From: Sphagnum compactum
Lineage: Eukaryota > Bryophyta > Sphagnopsida > Sphagnales
Direction of reading: 5' to 3'
Length of the DNA: 64,000 nucleotides
NCBI GenBank assembly: GCA_965153455.1
Contig: OZ234493.1
Location: forward strand, 14,622,213-14,686,212
Below are positions 38,046-50,581 of this stretch, piece after piece. A model generated the notes under the pieces. It was not told the origin of the DNA. It did no database searches and saw only the letters and a list, made by a program, of their open reading frames with translations. The position numbers and the translations under genes are program-made. Position 1 is the first letter of the stretch, and each line of letters starts with the position of its first letter.

Positions 38046-38685
38046 AGAGATTAGGCCTAGAGAACCTGAGATGTCACCCACAGAATGCTTTCTTTTCCTG
38101 CTTTTTGCAGTAATCCAGACTTGCAAACAAAGATAGTTTTCTTCTCAGTAGCAAGAACTGGTTAGGAACTGTTCAGGAATTTTGCATCCTTGGTGAAGAA
38201 GTTTTGTTTTATGCTCCCTGCTTGCCATTGAAAAAATATTTCTTAAGGATTCTTTATTGACTATGTTTTTTCTGCAATCACATTGGGGTGTCTTAGGTGA
38301 ACTTGGCCCTCATTTCAGAGCAATGCCAGTATTTCCAGCATATAGAATCTGTATTTCCAACATATAGAATCTGTATTTCCAAATGTCTCTTAGCCCTAGA
38401 CCTTATGCATGAAACAAATGGCACAGAGTATCTTCAATGCTTCTCCAATCTGCAAACTTGCACCATTGCCATTCAAGTGAGAGTTCACACTATTAACTGG
38501 TATCCAGCTACCAGCTTTTAGCAGGTTCAGAAATAGCAAGCTCTAGAAACTTCACACACTAGAATGGTCAAATCTCACAACCAAGAACCTGGTAGAAGGG
38601 CTACAGCAATCTTGTACTGAGTCATGGTACTCAGTTTATAAAAACCAACTCTCCTCCCCCCCCCCAGCTGTGTTTAGGGCATAAG
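38046..38685. other. Convergent 3' regions of GARS and the small coiled-coil gene
   Basis: Probably holds both 3' UTRs. A 22-bp direct duplication ('catatagaatctgtatttcc' words) lies at about 38338-38382 and a C10 run at about 38656-38666. No coding sequence seen. Confidence 0.45.
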
Positions 38686-39446
38686 TTACCCGGACACAGG
38701 CTTGATACCAAGCTTGTTGTCAGCTTCTTGAACAGCTCTTTTGAGATGAAGCACTTGGTACTGCAGCTTTTTATTCTCAGACACAAGCTTCTCTTTCTCT
38801 GCTTCGTGCTCCGCCTTGACTTTTAACAATTTTCCACGAAGTTCTACCAATGAAACTAGCAACTCCTCCTGTCCAACCACACCTGCCACTCAAACAAACA
38901 CAGCAAACCCAAATGTCAACGACAAAATGTCCTTAGCACCTGTGTCCTACTACAAGAAGCAAGTTGCTGCAATCCACCATGGATCAACCGCACTTGAGAC
39001 TTACCTCCACCACCCTGCACCGAAGCTTCCAACTTCGCAATTCGCTCCTGCAACACGCACAGAGCTATCTGAATGAGTTCAGAACCGGGCATGAAGCAAA
39101 AACCCTAGCGTAGTAATATGCACATCCACCTTACAAGCTATCACTCTGTGGGCTAGACTCCCGCCAAAGCAAGAATATACTCACTGGAGTCCCCTATCCC
39201 TGCTAAAATAAAAGGACAATTATAGCACCTCCATCCAAGCTCTATTCAGCTTTGAAAATGTCTGTCAAACAAGACGGCATTCTCGTGGTTGATTCAATTT
39301 TTGGAAATCCCGCTCACTCGACCCTACCAGCAGAAACTGCAAATTGGTATCAGAATGAAAATAGGAGTACTCACCTCTGCAAGCAGAGCGCGCTCGTGAA
39401 ACGGATGTAAGAGAGAGTCGAGATCGACGGAGCGCGCGTCCGCCAT
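38686..39446 (-). CDS. Small coiled-coil protein, function unknown
   Basis: Three exons on the minus strand: 39446-39375, 39047-39005 and 38882-38686, with junctions GAG|GTGAGT...TTGCAG and G|GTAAGT...GGCAG in matching phases, giving 103 residues. It begins MADARSVDLDSLL, then ERIAKLEASVQ, then a heptad-like helix (ELRGKLLKVKAEHEAEKEKL, ENKKLQYQVLHLKRAVQEAD) and ends KPVSG. Conserved small plant proteins with this plan (short head, 'ERIAKLE', 'ENAKLQYRI.HL.RA..EAD') exist, of unclear role; I do not know a symbol. The start at 39446 has a good context (GCGGCGATGG). An in-frame ATG at 39542 would add 32 residues including eight Glu encoded by (GAA)n. A telo-box lies just upstream. Confidence 0.75.
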
Positions 39447-39455
39447 CGCCGCCAA

Positions 39456-39479
39456 TTCTTCTTCTTCTTCTTCTTCTTC
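39456..39479 (-). repeat. (GAA)8 microsatellite at the start of the small coiled-coil gene
   Basis: Eight GAA units on the minus strand, lying 10 bp upstream of the chosen start codon and in frame with it. If the ATG at 39542 is used they encode a glutamate tract; otherwise they are leader sequence. Confidence 0.9.
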
Positions 39480-42053
39480 GTCTGCTTGGTTGTTAGGGTT
39501 TAGAGCTCGAGGGTTTTGCAAAAACCCAATACGGCAACCCATAACATTCTGGAAAATCAAAAGAAGCTGATTCTGATTTCTGGAATGCTTAGATGCTGCG
39601 TAACTTCGTTGAACACGACAATTTCATCCCAGAATAAGTTTTTTAATAGACGAATAAAATGATTAATGTGACATTGACACATTTTCATTATTTTTTCCAT
39701 TGCATATTGAAAATCAACTATATCCAAAAAAAAATATTTAAAAATTTTATACAAAATAATTATATTTTTTAATATACTTTACTGTTTTCCGTGTTACTTT
39801 GAATTATTTTTTTAAAAAAAGGTATCATCGGGCACTTAACACTTTTAGCAGCTTTTTAATAATGCCTTCACAAAAAAGGAAAATAATTTCAAAATATTTT
39901 AATTGTAATATGTAAAGCTTCCTTGAAAGAGAACCGGGTCAAAGAACCTACCCTAAACTGCCGGTTCTGTCATACAAACTCTTAGTTCGTTGAAAAATTC
40001 AAAAAGCCTTAGATTCTCTGGATTCTGAAAATTTTCAAAGAAACTGGAACCGGAGCTTACCTATTAACAAAATCAAAGAGCCACACAACACTCGTCATGA
40101 CCAGTGTTGGGCTGTTATTAGCAACATGATCAGACCCCCTGACGGTTATCAGGCGGATCTTGTGGTTCATAGTCACAGTTCTCACTTAAATCAAAGAACC
40201 AGTTCTATTACCCAGGCCTCTCAAAAACTGAAAAATTTCAATTGATGGCTATAACCCCCGGTTCTTTCATGAAAAGTGCTGGGTCTTTGAGGTTTTTCAA
40301 ATAGGTAACTGGAACTGATGGTTCTTTCATTGTGATTGAAAGCAAAACCCAACTGATCTATGATTCCAAAAGAACTTAAAAAACACAAATTGATGGTTAT
40401 TAACAAAATCAAACACCCGCCCGACGCTGTTCATGACTCATAACCCTCAACCCTTTGTTTTAAATTTTATTAGTAAGAAGACAACATACAATTGGCAATG
40501 GCTGAATATTGATTCCAAGAAAAGTAAATCTCAAGTTTTTTGTCATTTTGTCTTGTTGATATCCATGACAAATGCTAGTTTTATTGAAAATTTGTCTTTT
40601 CAAAATAAATGGCATTTTCAAATCCTTTGGGACTAACTTCGTTTGTGGGATGACAAGGTTCTTATGTTGTTGTCTTCTAATTGTTTTTAACATTGAAGAT
40701 ATGTTGCACAATTTCTCATTCAAGTACCATTTGTCTGAACTTTGAGTGTCATTCATATTAGATAGTAATGTGACAAGACAATTGAGTTTGAGTTGAAGTT
40801 CATCATGTGGAGGTGGTGTGCTTGGACGTTTCTATTTTATTACTTCAAAAATTCTTGCAAATGACTAGTTACCTCGATCGTTATCAAATCGCTTCAAAGA
40901 TCAATCATCCTTGCCAATCGATTTTGCAAACCCATTTTTCACAAAAGCTAAAAGAAATCTTGTGTTTCTGTTCACCCAACTTTTCATATGATTATGAGAT
41001 ACTTATTTCAAGAGAGATTTTTATCATTGTAAAATGGATTAGTTATGTTCAAATTAGTTAATTGTAAAAGTTCACAATCTCAATTAAGCTCACATAATGT
41101 TTGACATTGAGTAAAATGAATTGCTTAGTTTTCAATCCCTAGCTTGTAGTAAGCATTGCTTTTAGACTTAATTTATGAATGAGTGTTGCAGTCAACCCAA
41201 GGAAAGGTTTTGATAAAGGGCTTTGGTTGTTTGGCTTTAGTTGCATCCATGAGAAAGCAAGCCCTCATGCTTGCTACCATCAGGTTGTGCACACAACAAA
41301 TCTGTCATGAACCAAGACAACAGATCATGTACATCAGGTCATGCTCCATAATTTTCTTTATTCATGACTCTGTGGTTAGGACCCTTGTTTCCTTGGAAAT
41401 ACACTAGTTGACTTGTGAGACAACATTTTCTGTTACATCATCTCTTTCCCCTTCAAAGAACTCGTGACTGGAAAATTAACAAATGTATGTTGTTACCAGA
41501 GTATTTCTGTTTTCGATTATGCACAGTAGTTACAATGCCACAATAATCTGATTCCTATAAACTATAACCTTGCTGGAGTCAAACAAGATCCTCCTTGTTG
41601 TCGTCATCATCCTGATGAGATGGTCTAAGACTTTTTGGCCTTGAAAATTTCCTTCCAACTGTAGTTGCCACAGACAAGAAAGTGTCAGATAACTGACCAT
41701 CGATGCCACAAGCTCTATGTAATGCATGGAATCAAATCCGCACAGGACACACACAGCTACTAAGTAAATCATGTGAAAAACCACAAAGTAGTCATTTGAT
41801 GACAGCACCCATTTTCGCAGCAGCATTATGCACCTCCTCAAACAAGGCCACAGTGAACCAGCACCCACCAGCACACTATCCACTGGATGCCCGTTATTAC
41901 TCAGTTGTGGATGAACCCCAAACTGAGTTAATATTTGGTTTCACCTTGGTAACCAATTCTGTAGGAAAATAGGTCTCATATATGGGTAGGTAGGAAAATA
42001 GGTAACTACTAAGGTAAGTAGATGGTTTATAAATATGTAAGGGCTGTTTTTAG
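39480..42053. other. Intergenic region with dispersed-element fragments
   Basis: No gene recognised. 39900-40440 carries 'ccggttct', 'aaagaacc' and 'ggttctttcat' words and the 22-bp palindrome, and resembles 59690-60060 in intron 6 of the long coiled-coil gene ('aacactcgtcatgac' in both). This looks like a dispersed element family. 41180-42050 is mixed-composition DNA with short frames and no domain. Confidence 0.4.
40087..40108. repeat. 22-bp near-perfect palindrome
   Basis: Reads AACACT-C-GTCATGAC-C-AGTGTT. Both arms are exact inverted complements and the centre GTCATGAC is itself palindromic; only the two single C spacers break symmetry. Its left half reappears at about 60043-60057. Likely an element end or internal motif, or a protein-binding site. 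Confidence 0.85.
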
Positions 42054-42099
42054 TACCTGCCTACTAACAACCTGCTTGTGGGTTGTTAGTAGGTAGGTA
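42054..42099 (+). repeat. Short hairpin, 19-bp stem
   Basis: Left arm 42054-42072 and right arm 42081-42099 are inverted complements with one G-T type mismatch, separated by an 8-base loop. The arms carry 'cctactaacaacc' and 'ggttgttagtagg'. In RNA the mismatch becomes a wobble pair. The surroundings are rich in 'taggtagg'. It could be a transcribed hairpin or the centre of a small inverted-repeat element. Confidence 0.8.
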
Positions 42100-42620
42100 G
42101 GAAAAAAAAAGCAACTGAGCTAACCACCATGGTTAGCTAGGGAACTGAAACCCAACAGAAAACTGTTTTCTGAACACTTACCGTTCATCCTTTATGGTGC
42201 ACTGGTGGGTGTGGTTCACTGTGGCCCTCTCAAATGACAAATTGAAGATTCTCTTCAATTGTATTCATTGAGAGAGTATGAAATGCCCGCACATTGGGAA
42301 GTTGGGAACTTCCATTGTTTCATTTGTTCTAGTATCAATAATAGACTTGTTTTATGCTACTGCTGTGGCTTCTGTAGTTTTTTACACTCTCGGGCAATGC
42401 AGTTTTTGTTGCAACAGTGGTGGCATACATAAGCTCCTGGGGTGAAAGAAGGAACGAAAGTGGCAGATGGTGTATGGACCAATGAAGCAGAAAACTGGGG
42501 TGAGACACTATCACTCCACTGCCCTTGTTACAGAATTATTAGAATCCAAACCCACCAATCACAAGCTAAAGAAGTGAAGAAAGAGACAAACAGCTTGGTT
42601 AGTTTTCTAGGAGCACCTAC

Positions 42621-43920
42621 CTAACAAGAACAAAGGAGAAGAGGAAGAAGACATGTACCAGGAGAAGATGCCCTCACAACTACAACATGCACAAGTGACT
42701 TGTTTGGGGGTAGATCCAATCGCATTGGGTACAGCTTTGCACTCAAGGGATGATGTGCACACAGAATAATGTCATCGTCAATCCCTGTCTCTGCATGTAA
42801 TTGTTCAGTCAAATGTTTGAGGCTGTGACCTTTGAACACAAAACTTGCCCACTCCTTGTCATCCATTGCCATGACTGCTGCTTCTCCTTGATTGTCATTC
42901 ACCACTCTGTAAAAAATTCTGCAAGCATCAGACCTTGCTGCTGATCTCCATGTAGGTGAAGGCTCTGGGATTTCCTCATGATGTCCAGAGTAATCATGAT
43001 GTCTCTGTTGTGGTGCTGATGATCCTGTTGATTGCTCCTCATCCTCAGACATGGCGATCTGTGATGTTGCAAATGGACTTGGCACGTGCTGGTGGTTGTC
43101 TTCTTCAGAAGCTGGGGTGTTCAGGGGCTTTCTTGGAGAATAGTACAGTTGTGAGTTGCATTTTTGCTCTTCCTCTGTAAGGGACCTGGATTGCCTTGGG
43201 ATGAATAAACTTGATAGAGGAGTCTCCTCCTCATCTTCAACAGAAGGTGCATGTACTCTTGTTGCTACTGTATGTTTTGGTACCTGTAAAAGAAGATGCA
43301 AGTTAGGAGACACGATCTCTTGAAGTTTGATGCTTAGAGCAGAAAATTCAATATAATAAACAGAGAAAAAGGAGCTTGCTTACAGCTGTGGGTGTGATAA
43401 GCTCGGGCTCTGGATCTGACATATGTTCCATGATGTCAACTTCCCAGTAGATCCATTCATGGGTGGCTGATCGCACTGGAATATCATGTGTTACTGAGTT
43501 CCTCCATGGTGGAGGACCTCCATTTGCACGAAGAAAATCGCCACCCAGTTTGGTTTTCAGCTTGACAAATTTACCTTCCGCAGCAGCAATTGGCTCCCAC
43601 TCAAGTGCCGCCGCATCTGCCTCGCAGGAAGAAGCATCAGGAGGATGGCTATTCTGAAGCACCTTCTTCCCTGTCATGCCCAGCAAAAAAGCATGATCTG
43701 ATGCTGTCAAGTACAGTGCATAACAGCTTTTCAACCGGATTGTTGTTGATGTTGTGTTGCTGCTGTTCCTCCCTGGATCAACAAGCTCCACCTGCCATAA
43801 CACTGCCTTGCTTGACTTGTGTCTATCTTGAGAGACAGAATGGTGATCATCATCTGCACATAGGTACTTGCCATGATGGCTTTTGAGACGAACAGTCTTT
43901 GCACCTTGAAAGAAATCCAT
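42621..43920 (-). CDS. DUF569 domain protein (beta-trefoil-like)
   Basis: Two exons on the minus strand: 43920-43384 and 43283-42621, junction GCT|GTAAGC...CTGCAG|GTA in phase 0, giving 399 residues. The N-terminal domain starts MDFFQGAKTVRLKSHHGKYL, followed by VSQDR, the usual DUF569 opening (PF04601, actin-crosslinking-like fold). It continues through RLKSCYALYLTASD and WIYWEVDI near residue 160. A low-complexity Ser/Glu/His linker follows. The C-terminal part reads RIFYRVV, WASFVFKGHSLKHLTEQL, DDIILCAHHPLSAKLYPMRLDLPPN and VHVVVVRAS, matching the conserved C-terminal domain of these plant proteins. The final residues (LLPLLLCSC) look untypical, so the true end may be at a splice site just before. 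Molecular role unknown. Confidence 0.88.
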
Positions 43921-45515
43921 GACTGTTTCTCTTCTGTTTCCCTGAGAAAGAAGTTGCTGAAAGAATGGATGCTCCCCAGTTTTCGCCCAGACAGATCACC
44001 AAAGAATGCTCGAATTCAGCTTCAGTTCTAAACCAATTTTCTTCACTAGTCTTTCTCATCTCTCTCTCTCTCTTCTGATCTTCACACCCAAGAGCGAGCA
44101 AGCAAGCTCCAGAGAAGGAATTCTTAGTGGCCACCGGAGAAGGCACACAGAAAGTGGAGAAAAGCCGCGTGTTGTGCGACAAGGAGAGGAGATTCGTGGT
44201 CACAACTGCAACAGCAGAAGCAATTGGAAGCGGTTGGGAAATTTCTCGAGAGGAAGAAGAGAACAACAGACAAACAGAGCAATGTCGGTCGCGAGAACTC
44301 TACGATGAAGAGTTCCAAGACTCCTCTCCAGAGTTTCGAGGAGAGGCGCCACACGTGTCGTTGAGGCAGACCCAGTCTGTCAATTTCCTTCAAGAATATG
44401 ACGACCAAGAGACCGACCACATACGACAGATAAGGGTGGGACCAGATTGCATCCAGATTGCAGCAGGCGGAATGCTTAGATGATGTCGCGTTGATGGAAG
44501 GAACAGTGCTGCAGTGCACAGGGTTTAGGGTTTATGAGAGGTTTCGGAATGAGATGCAACTTGTCCAGAGACTTGGGCAGGCTACAATTTCTTTCAGGAC
44601 AAGAATCCCGGCTGAAAAATAGCAACGTGGCATTGTCAATTCCACTTTCATGGAGTACGAGTGCACATCGTTTGTCCTTTCTCTTGTGCTCGAAGTTTGT
44701 TGAAATCCATTGTTGCCCTCTTCTCTTCTTCTCAGAATGCACACCATTTGTTTGGTTGTCTGGCCTATTGCCTTTTCTCGAAGTTGAGTTACTGCTGACC
44801 TCGTGGTTTTTTTGACACCATTGTAGAAACCACCATTTGCAAGCAGAATGTCTCCAAGCTTCCAAGAAGTGCAACTCTAATCACTACTTACTGCAGAATT
44901 CTTTTTGCAAACAACCTGTCTTTCATATTGCAAAGGAGTTTGTTCATTGGGGGAAAGGAGCAGCAGGAACTGCAACACAAGGCATGGGCAAAGAGAGGGG
45001 GATGCATGAGCTTGTGATATGTTTTTGCTCCATCTGTGTGCACCACTCTAATGCTCTTCTTCCAGTAGATCAATGCAAAAGAAATGTGCGTAGTGCCGTG
45101 ACAGTGTTTGTTCTTCCTCCTCTCCCTTTCTACTGCCTTTTCACAATATGACTGTTGCCTCAGATGTCTACGATCTTTGGAAGACAAGAATTCAGTGGAG
45201 AGAATATCATTTTGTCTTGTTGCTCTTGCCCCAGTAATTTGTGCTTTGATCCTAAAGCAATCTCTTGGATTGTAGTCAATTTATTTGAGATTTCAAGCAT
45301 TGATAACCTGTATGATACTAGATATTTTAGTGTTTTGAATTGTGGTGAGTATGGAGCATGGTTTGCTTCATACCTTTGTGCCAATTTGGATTAGATACTG
45401 TAAGGCAATATTTGTACGCGATACTGGATGTGCATACTTTGCACTGAGGGTTTAAAATGGAGAAGGGATTGGCAGTGTTCAGCAATTGGAAGAAAGTGAA
45501 CTGGAGTGTGCTGAT
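43921..45515. other. DUF569 upstream region and intergenic DNA
   Basis: Promoter/leader of the DUF569 gene lies at the left. A (CT)n tract at about 44057-44073 reads as a GA-repeat (GAGA-type) element on the gene's strand. Telomere-like 'gggtttagggttta' lies near 44520. The rest has open frames without recognised domains. Confidence 0.4.
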
Positions 45516-46215
45516 GAATAGAGTGGTTGTGAATCCAATCTCCCTTCCCAAGCATGAGATTGATTGACATGTATGCCAAATGTGGGAGCAGGAAGGATGC
45601 CCAAGATAGTTCAACAAGATGCTCCCTATGTTATGCTTTCCTAGACTGTCATGTTATTGAGATCTATGGGAATAGAGCAATTATGAATCCAATACTCCTT
45701 CCTAGGGATGAGCCTGATCAATGTATGCCAAATGTGTGGGGAGGAAGGACACTCAAGATGGTTCAACAAGATGCTCCTTATGTGTGCTGTCCTAGACTGC
45801 CATGTTACTGGGAAATACATGTGGGCAATGCTGAAATCCCATTATTGGAACTATTGGAGACAAAAATCCACAATGTGAAGGTGTGCAACTGAATCCTATC
45901 ACTTTTGTGGCATCTTGGATGTGTATGATAGCAACAGTTGAAGATAGTAAGACTTGTGCTCATTGATCAGGTTATTTAAATGAGTTTTGACATTGATGTC
46001 TTTGTTAAGGAAAATAGCGTCCTTGACTCATAGTATGTGAAATGCAGGCGCATGTAGGATGCATGGAGTGTGTAGCAAGGTCACTTAGACAATGTGGTCT
46101 TGTGGAATGCAACAATATTTCAATTAATTGTTGTGACATGTGAGCAACGGCAGGCAATACATTGAGAAATGCAACAAGGTGTAGAGCCAATCTGTGTCAA
46201 TTTCTTTTACAATCT
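45516..46215 (+). pseudogene. PPR protein pseudogene fragment
   Basis: Relic of a plant PLS-type pentatricopeptide-repeat protein (organellar RNA-binding family), found by reading across frames. LIDMYAKCGS at about 45556; NPITFVAS near 45891-45913; a piece like GKTCAH near 45950; FDIDVFVK near 45988-46010; YVKC then MEDAW near 46033-46070; NVVLWNA near 46096-46115; and MQQGVEP near 46168-46190 (the normal order for successive PPR motifs). Frameshifts and stops occur between nearly all pieces, so it is dead. The left part also carries a 152-bp tandem duplication (45516 and 45668 starts), which is not a multiple of three and so arose after decay began. Confidence 0.8.
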
Positions 46216-49200
46216 TTTGTGCATAGACCAGTGTAGAAGCATTTGAGGAGGGCATGTGTATATGAACCAAATGGGTTAGCATTTTAGGGTTTGAAATTTT
46301 TGAGTCAAGACTTAGTAAAAGAATTTCAAAAGAAAATTCAAAAATAACTATGAGCACGAAGGATTAAATGCCAAATAAAATCTATAGCTTTTTCTTTTAG
46401 TTGTTCAATAAAATTCCAGATGAAAAATTGTCAATGGGCACGTATGGTCATTCTTTGCATTCCATGTGTTCAACACTTAATAGAAAATAAGTTTTCAACT
46501 ATAATATCATGTTTTTAGAACTTTTGAAACAAAAAAAATCTTCTTATAGTGATGTAGTCATTCACACATCTGAACACATGAAAAAAACTTCAAACGACTA
46601 AACACATAAGTTCTCTAATTTGTGAACAACAAAAGATAAAATTCAACATCAATATTACATGCAAGGTTTCAAGTGTACTTTTCATTAGGTAGTATAATAT
46701 GACTTCATGCTTTGAACCATATCACATCACTTATTCTTGTATTACAATTATCCAATTATCATTCTTTAGTTGTAAGCTTGTAATTACATACTTACGGGAA
46801 TATGGATATTATATCAACATTAATAAATTTAGAGGATTCTTGTAACGATTTGAAAATGAAAGATTACTAAATGTATTATAAGAATTATGATATTATTATA
46901 ATTTTTAAATCATGAGTACAAGAAATGTGTTTTAAAATGCGTTGATAATGCTTTAACACATCCATTGTGTTTATGTGGAACTTATTTAAATGTTACATTT
47001 CTATTGTAGAATTTGAGTGCATATTTTAGTATGTGACAACTTATGTTGAATATTTCAAAAGATTTAAGTCCTTGAATCCTTTGAATTCCATATTCATCAA
47101 TATATTGTTGATTGGATCAAAATTTAATATATGTAATTTAAAAAGTTTGTGTATTCCTATATTTAACCCTTTGAAAGTTCCTCCGTTCCTTTACCCATAT
47201 ATTATGTGCCATTCATATCCAAGTTAAACATGAACATTTCTTGGGGAATAAACCTATTTGGACAAAGTAAGATATTATTTTTCAAACCTACTCAAATTCC
47301 TCAATTTAATAAAATATTTGGTTGTATTGAATTATAAAAGTTATGAGTTAATTGAATTAAAAAATAAAAATGGAGATAATAAAATAATCATGAAACAAAA
47401 AATGTGTGATTATGCAATTATAACATGTATAAAATCAAATGGTGTTTTATGTGGCTTGAAATACCTTAAGCATTTTGACATGACACTCATCAAAACATTA
47501 AGTTGGTGATTGTTCAGATATACATGTGTCCTTTTTTTAAAGGTGTATTATACTTGTCATTGCTTCTAGGGTTCAATAATTGTTTCTACAATTATGAAAA
47601 GTGATAAATTTTTAAATTGGGAAAAAAAAAAGTGAACTATTTGATGGAAAAAACAATGCAAGGTGATTGGCAATGTTTACTTCATTTTTGTTATTGTGCA
47701 ACATTCAAAATTAATTCTACTGCTTTTAAGTCTTTGTAAACACAATTAATAGTTTAAAATGTAATATTGATTCATTAGATGTAAATTTGACAATCTACAA
47801 CAACTATAAGAAAATTCAAGATATAAGGATTGGATTCCACTAATTGAAATAAACACACTTATATTTTTGCTTATGAACAAAAAGCTACCATGACCACAAA
47901 AGAACCATTAGTAATGTGTGTTCCAATAAAATATGCATGTCATCAAAGAATTATAATGTTTTAATTACAACATCATGGATAAATTTCTTTGTAAACATTT
48001 TAAGAAACATTAAATTTTATGGCTTAAATTTATAAACCTTTAAAATTATATTATGCATGAGGTTCATTACATAATTCCATTTTTTTAAATTTTGGTTGTG
48101 CAAAACATATTTCTAATGTATATGTTTAAACACACATAATTTATCCAATTTTTATGGAAACCAACCCATCATCTTTTTACAAGATAAAAAAACTTGTTAA
48201 GTAGCCTAGGTTTTTAAGTAACCTAACCTAGGGTTAGGTTTTTAGGTTGTTTCATCTAGGCAACCTGTCCAAATTTGCCACGTGACTAAATAAAAGACAC
48301 CCACCATTGGACATGTGGTAGCATGCAACGATTCTTTTGTAATTGGAAATGTAGTCATAATGGTCCAGGTAGGCAAGATGTGACTATAATCTAGTTGTAA
48401 ATGTATTCACAAAAGAAAGGTCCATGTTAAAGATCGCCATCCATGGTAGTGGATGGAAAATTGATCAATAGTTGGAAGGCTTTGTGACTCCCAATGCGAC
48501 TATGAGCATCACGTCATGTCATTTACAATTGTTTGTCCTTTGGCACTTGTCCAAGGCAACTAAGATTGTTTCTAATGATGTGTTCTTTACAACTAAAATG
48601 TAATTGCAAATTAATTGCTTAATTTTTAGATTTCTTCTAGATGTTATGTAAGATAGTTTTTTAAATTATGTAATTATAAATGTCAAAAACACATTCAAAG
48701 CTTGATTATTGTGTTTTAACATTTAAAACCAAGTCTTTTCAATTTTGTTCAATGCTAGTGTCCTTAAAATCCTCAATTTATAATTTCCCATATATTTTAG
48801 AAAAAAAAAGGTCACTTTCACATAAAGTCAAAGATGTTTGAATTTAATAGCACTAGTCAACTATAGGTTGTTGACTACTTTGTTTCCACTTTATGGCTAA
48901 TTAGTTTGTGAAAATTACATTAAAAGCACATGGAATTGTAAATTCACAAGTATAAAAACATTATGCACTAAACTTCATTAATGTTTACAATTAATATACT
49001 GATTTTTCAAAGTCAAATAGGTGCAAGATATAAGGGTAGTCAATTGTAGTTCTTGGTTCTTTTTATCATGATTACACAGGTATCTTTGATAAAATTTGTT
49101 GAATTTGGATTGAATCTAGTTAAAGCCATGTTTGTTGATATTCGTCACTTCACCATGAAATCAATTTAGGCAATATATAGACAAACATTAAGGCAACCCA

Positions 49201-49660
49201 ATTTGTTGTGGCATGTCACGATTCACAAACAAAGAAAGTACTACTAAAAATCAAACATTGATTAGAATAATTTTACGTAGTTTTTAAAATACATGATATA
49301 AATGAAATTAATTTGTTGAACAATAACATATATAAAACCAATCAAGATTGAAAAGGTTCATGAATCTATGTTGGTATGTTGCACGATTTTATGGGTAAAA
49401 TTGTAAATCAATTTTCACAAGACCTATGGTAGGCTTAATCATTGGGTTTTGTACTAGTGGTAAATAGCCAGTAAACATTTATGTTTCATTAAATTAAGTT
49501 CAATTCCTTGATTTGTGTTGTAGATTACCTTCATAATTTTGTGGGTGATCACAAACTTCTAGTTTTTGCAAATCAATATTTATAATGCACAAAATATTTT
49601 AAAACCCAACAATAATAAAATATAATTAGAGATTGTGTGAATGTGATGTTTTATATGTGG
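46216..49660. other. AT-rich intergenic filler, no gene seen
   Basis: About 3.4 kb of AT-rich DNA. A palindromic 'ctaacctagggttag' patch lies near 48220-48240. No gene or defined element was recognised. Confidence 0.55.
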
Positions 49661-49929
49661 ACATGGATTATGTGAACGTTCAATGTAAAACCAAAACCCA
49701 ATTGAAATTATGGGTCTATTATTGTCTTTGCAGACATCGTTTAAATGAATATTCAATGCAAAATCAAAAATTGTTAAACAATATGGGCACGATATTGTCC
49801 CTATAGACATGGTTTAGGTAAATTTTTAGTGCAAAATCATATATCATTAAAGTAATGTGGGTGTGGCACTATCTATCCATGAATATTGTTTAGGTGAGTG
49901 TTCGATGCAAAGTAACAATCTAATGGGGG
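49661..49929 (+). repeat. 73-bp tandem repeat, interrupted by an insertion
   Basis: Copies begin 'acat(g/c)g' at 49661, 49734 and 49807 (period exactly 73), with a fourth starting near 49880. Shared words: 'gtgcaaaat(c)', 'tatgggc', 'attgtc', 'gtttagg'. The fourth copy is broken at 49929 by the element at 49930-50572 and its tail resumes at 50573. Confidence 0.85.
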
Positions 49930-50572
49930 CCGAAAACATCCTTAAGTGGTACCACTAGGAATGTCATACCTTAATCTATCAAAATTTGAAAAATCATAGG
50001 AAACACTTGAATAAATATTATAATAATTTTTTTTTATGAGTACATTTATTAGGTTCCATAAATTTTTAATTTTTAATAATATCAAGATATTGTATATTTT
50101 GATGTTCCTAATCATTGCATTTAGAAAAAGTTTCATTAATGTCACGGTAGTTCATTTCCTTGAACTTTTTGGTCAAGAACACAATTATGAAACATGATGT
50201 TAAAAAATTCTTGGGAATTTTTTTCTTAAGGTAATTTGGTAGTCATCATATTTTTAATCTTTTATTAAAAATTAATTGAGTAAATATAATTTAGTTATGA
50301 ATTTTCAAAGGTAAGGTTATCAATTTCTAAAGGGGCACTTTTGATTAGGAATACAAATTTTTAACAATTTTTAATTTTTTTAATTTCAAAATAGACTTCA
50401 AGCTATATATTAATGTTTGCAATTGATAAACATGAAAAAATAATGATTTATAGTTGTGAAAACATTTAAAATAAAGGGCCCATGAAAATGATTTGGCTAT
50501 TTATTGGTTCCTTAATTATTTTTTGAAGTGGTTCCTAGTGGTACCACCCAAGGATGCTTTTGGCTAGGGAAG
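49930..50572. mobile_element. MITE-like element with TIRs and a 9-bp target duplication
   Basis: Terminal inverted repeats: the left end (49929-49961) reads gccgaaaacatcc, then ttaagtggtaccactaggaa. The reverse complement of the right end (about 50532-50564) reads gccaaaagcatcc, then ttgggtggtaccactaggaa. This is 33 bp with four differences. The interior of ~570 bp is AT-rich and non-coding. The 9-bp word TAATGGGGG occurs directly outside both ends (49921-49929 and 50573-50581), and the 73-bp tandem repeat continues across the insertion. A 9-bp duplication is typical of Mutator-like elements; no transposase is present. The right end carries about 8 bp beyond the TIR match before the duplication. 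Confidence 0.8.
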
Positions 50573-50581
50573 TAATGGGGG

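Noticed and set aside
44476-44874. 132-residue minus-strand frame upstream of the DUF569 gene
   Set aside because: No domain, overlapped by equally long frames on the other strand, and no phase link to the DUF569 exons.
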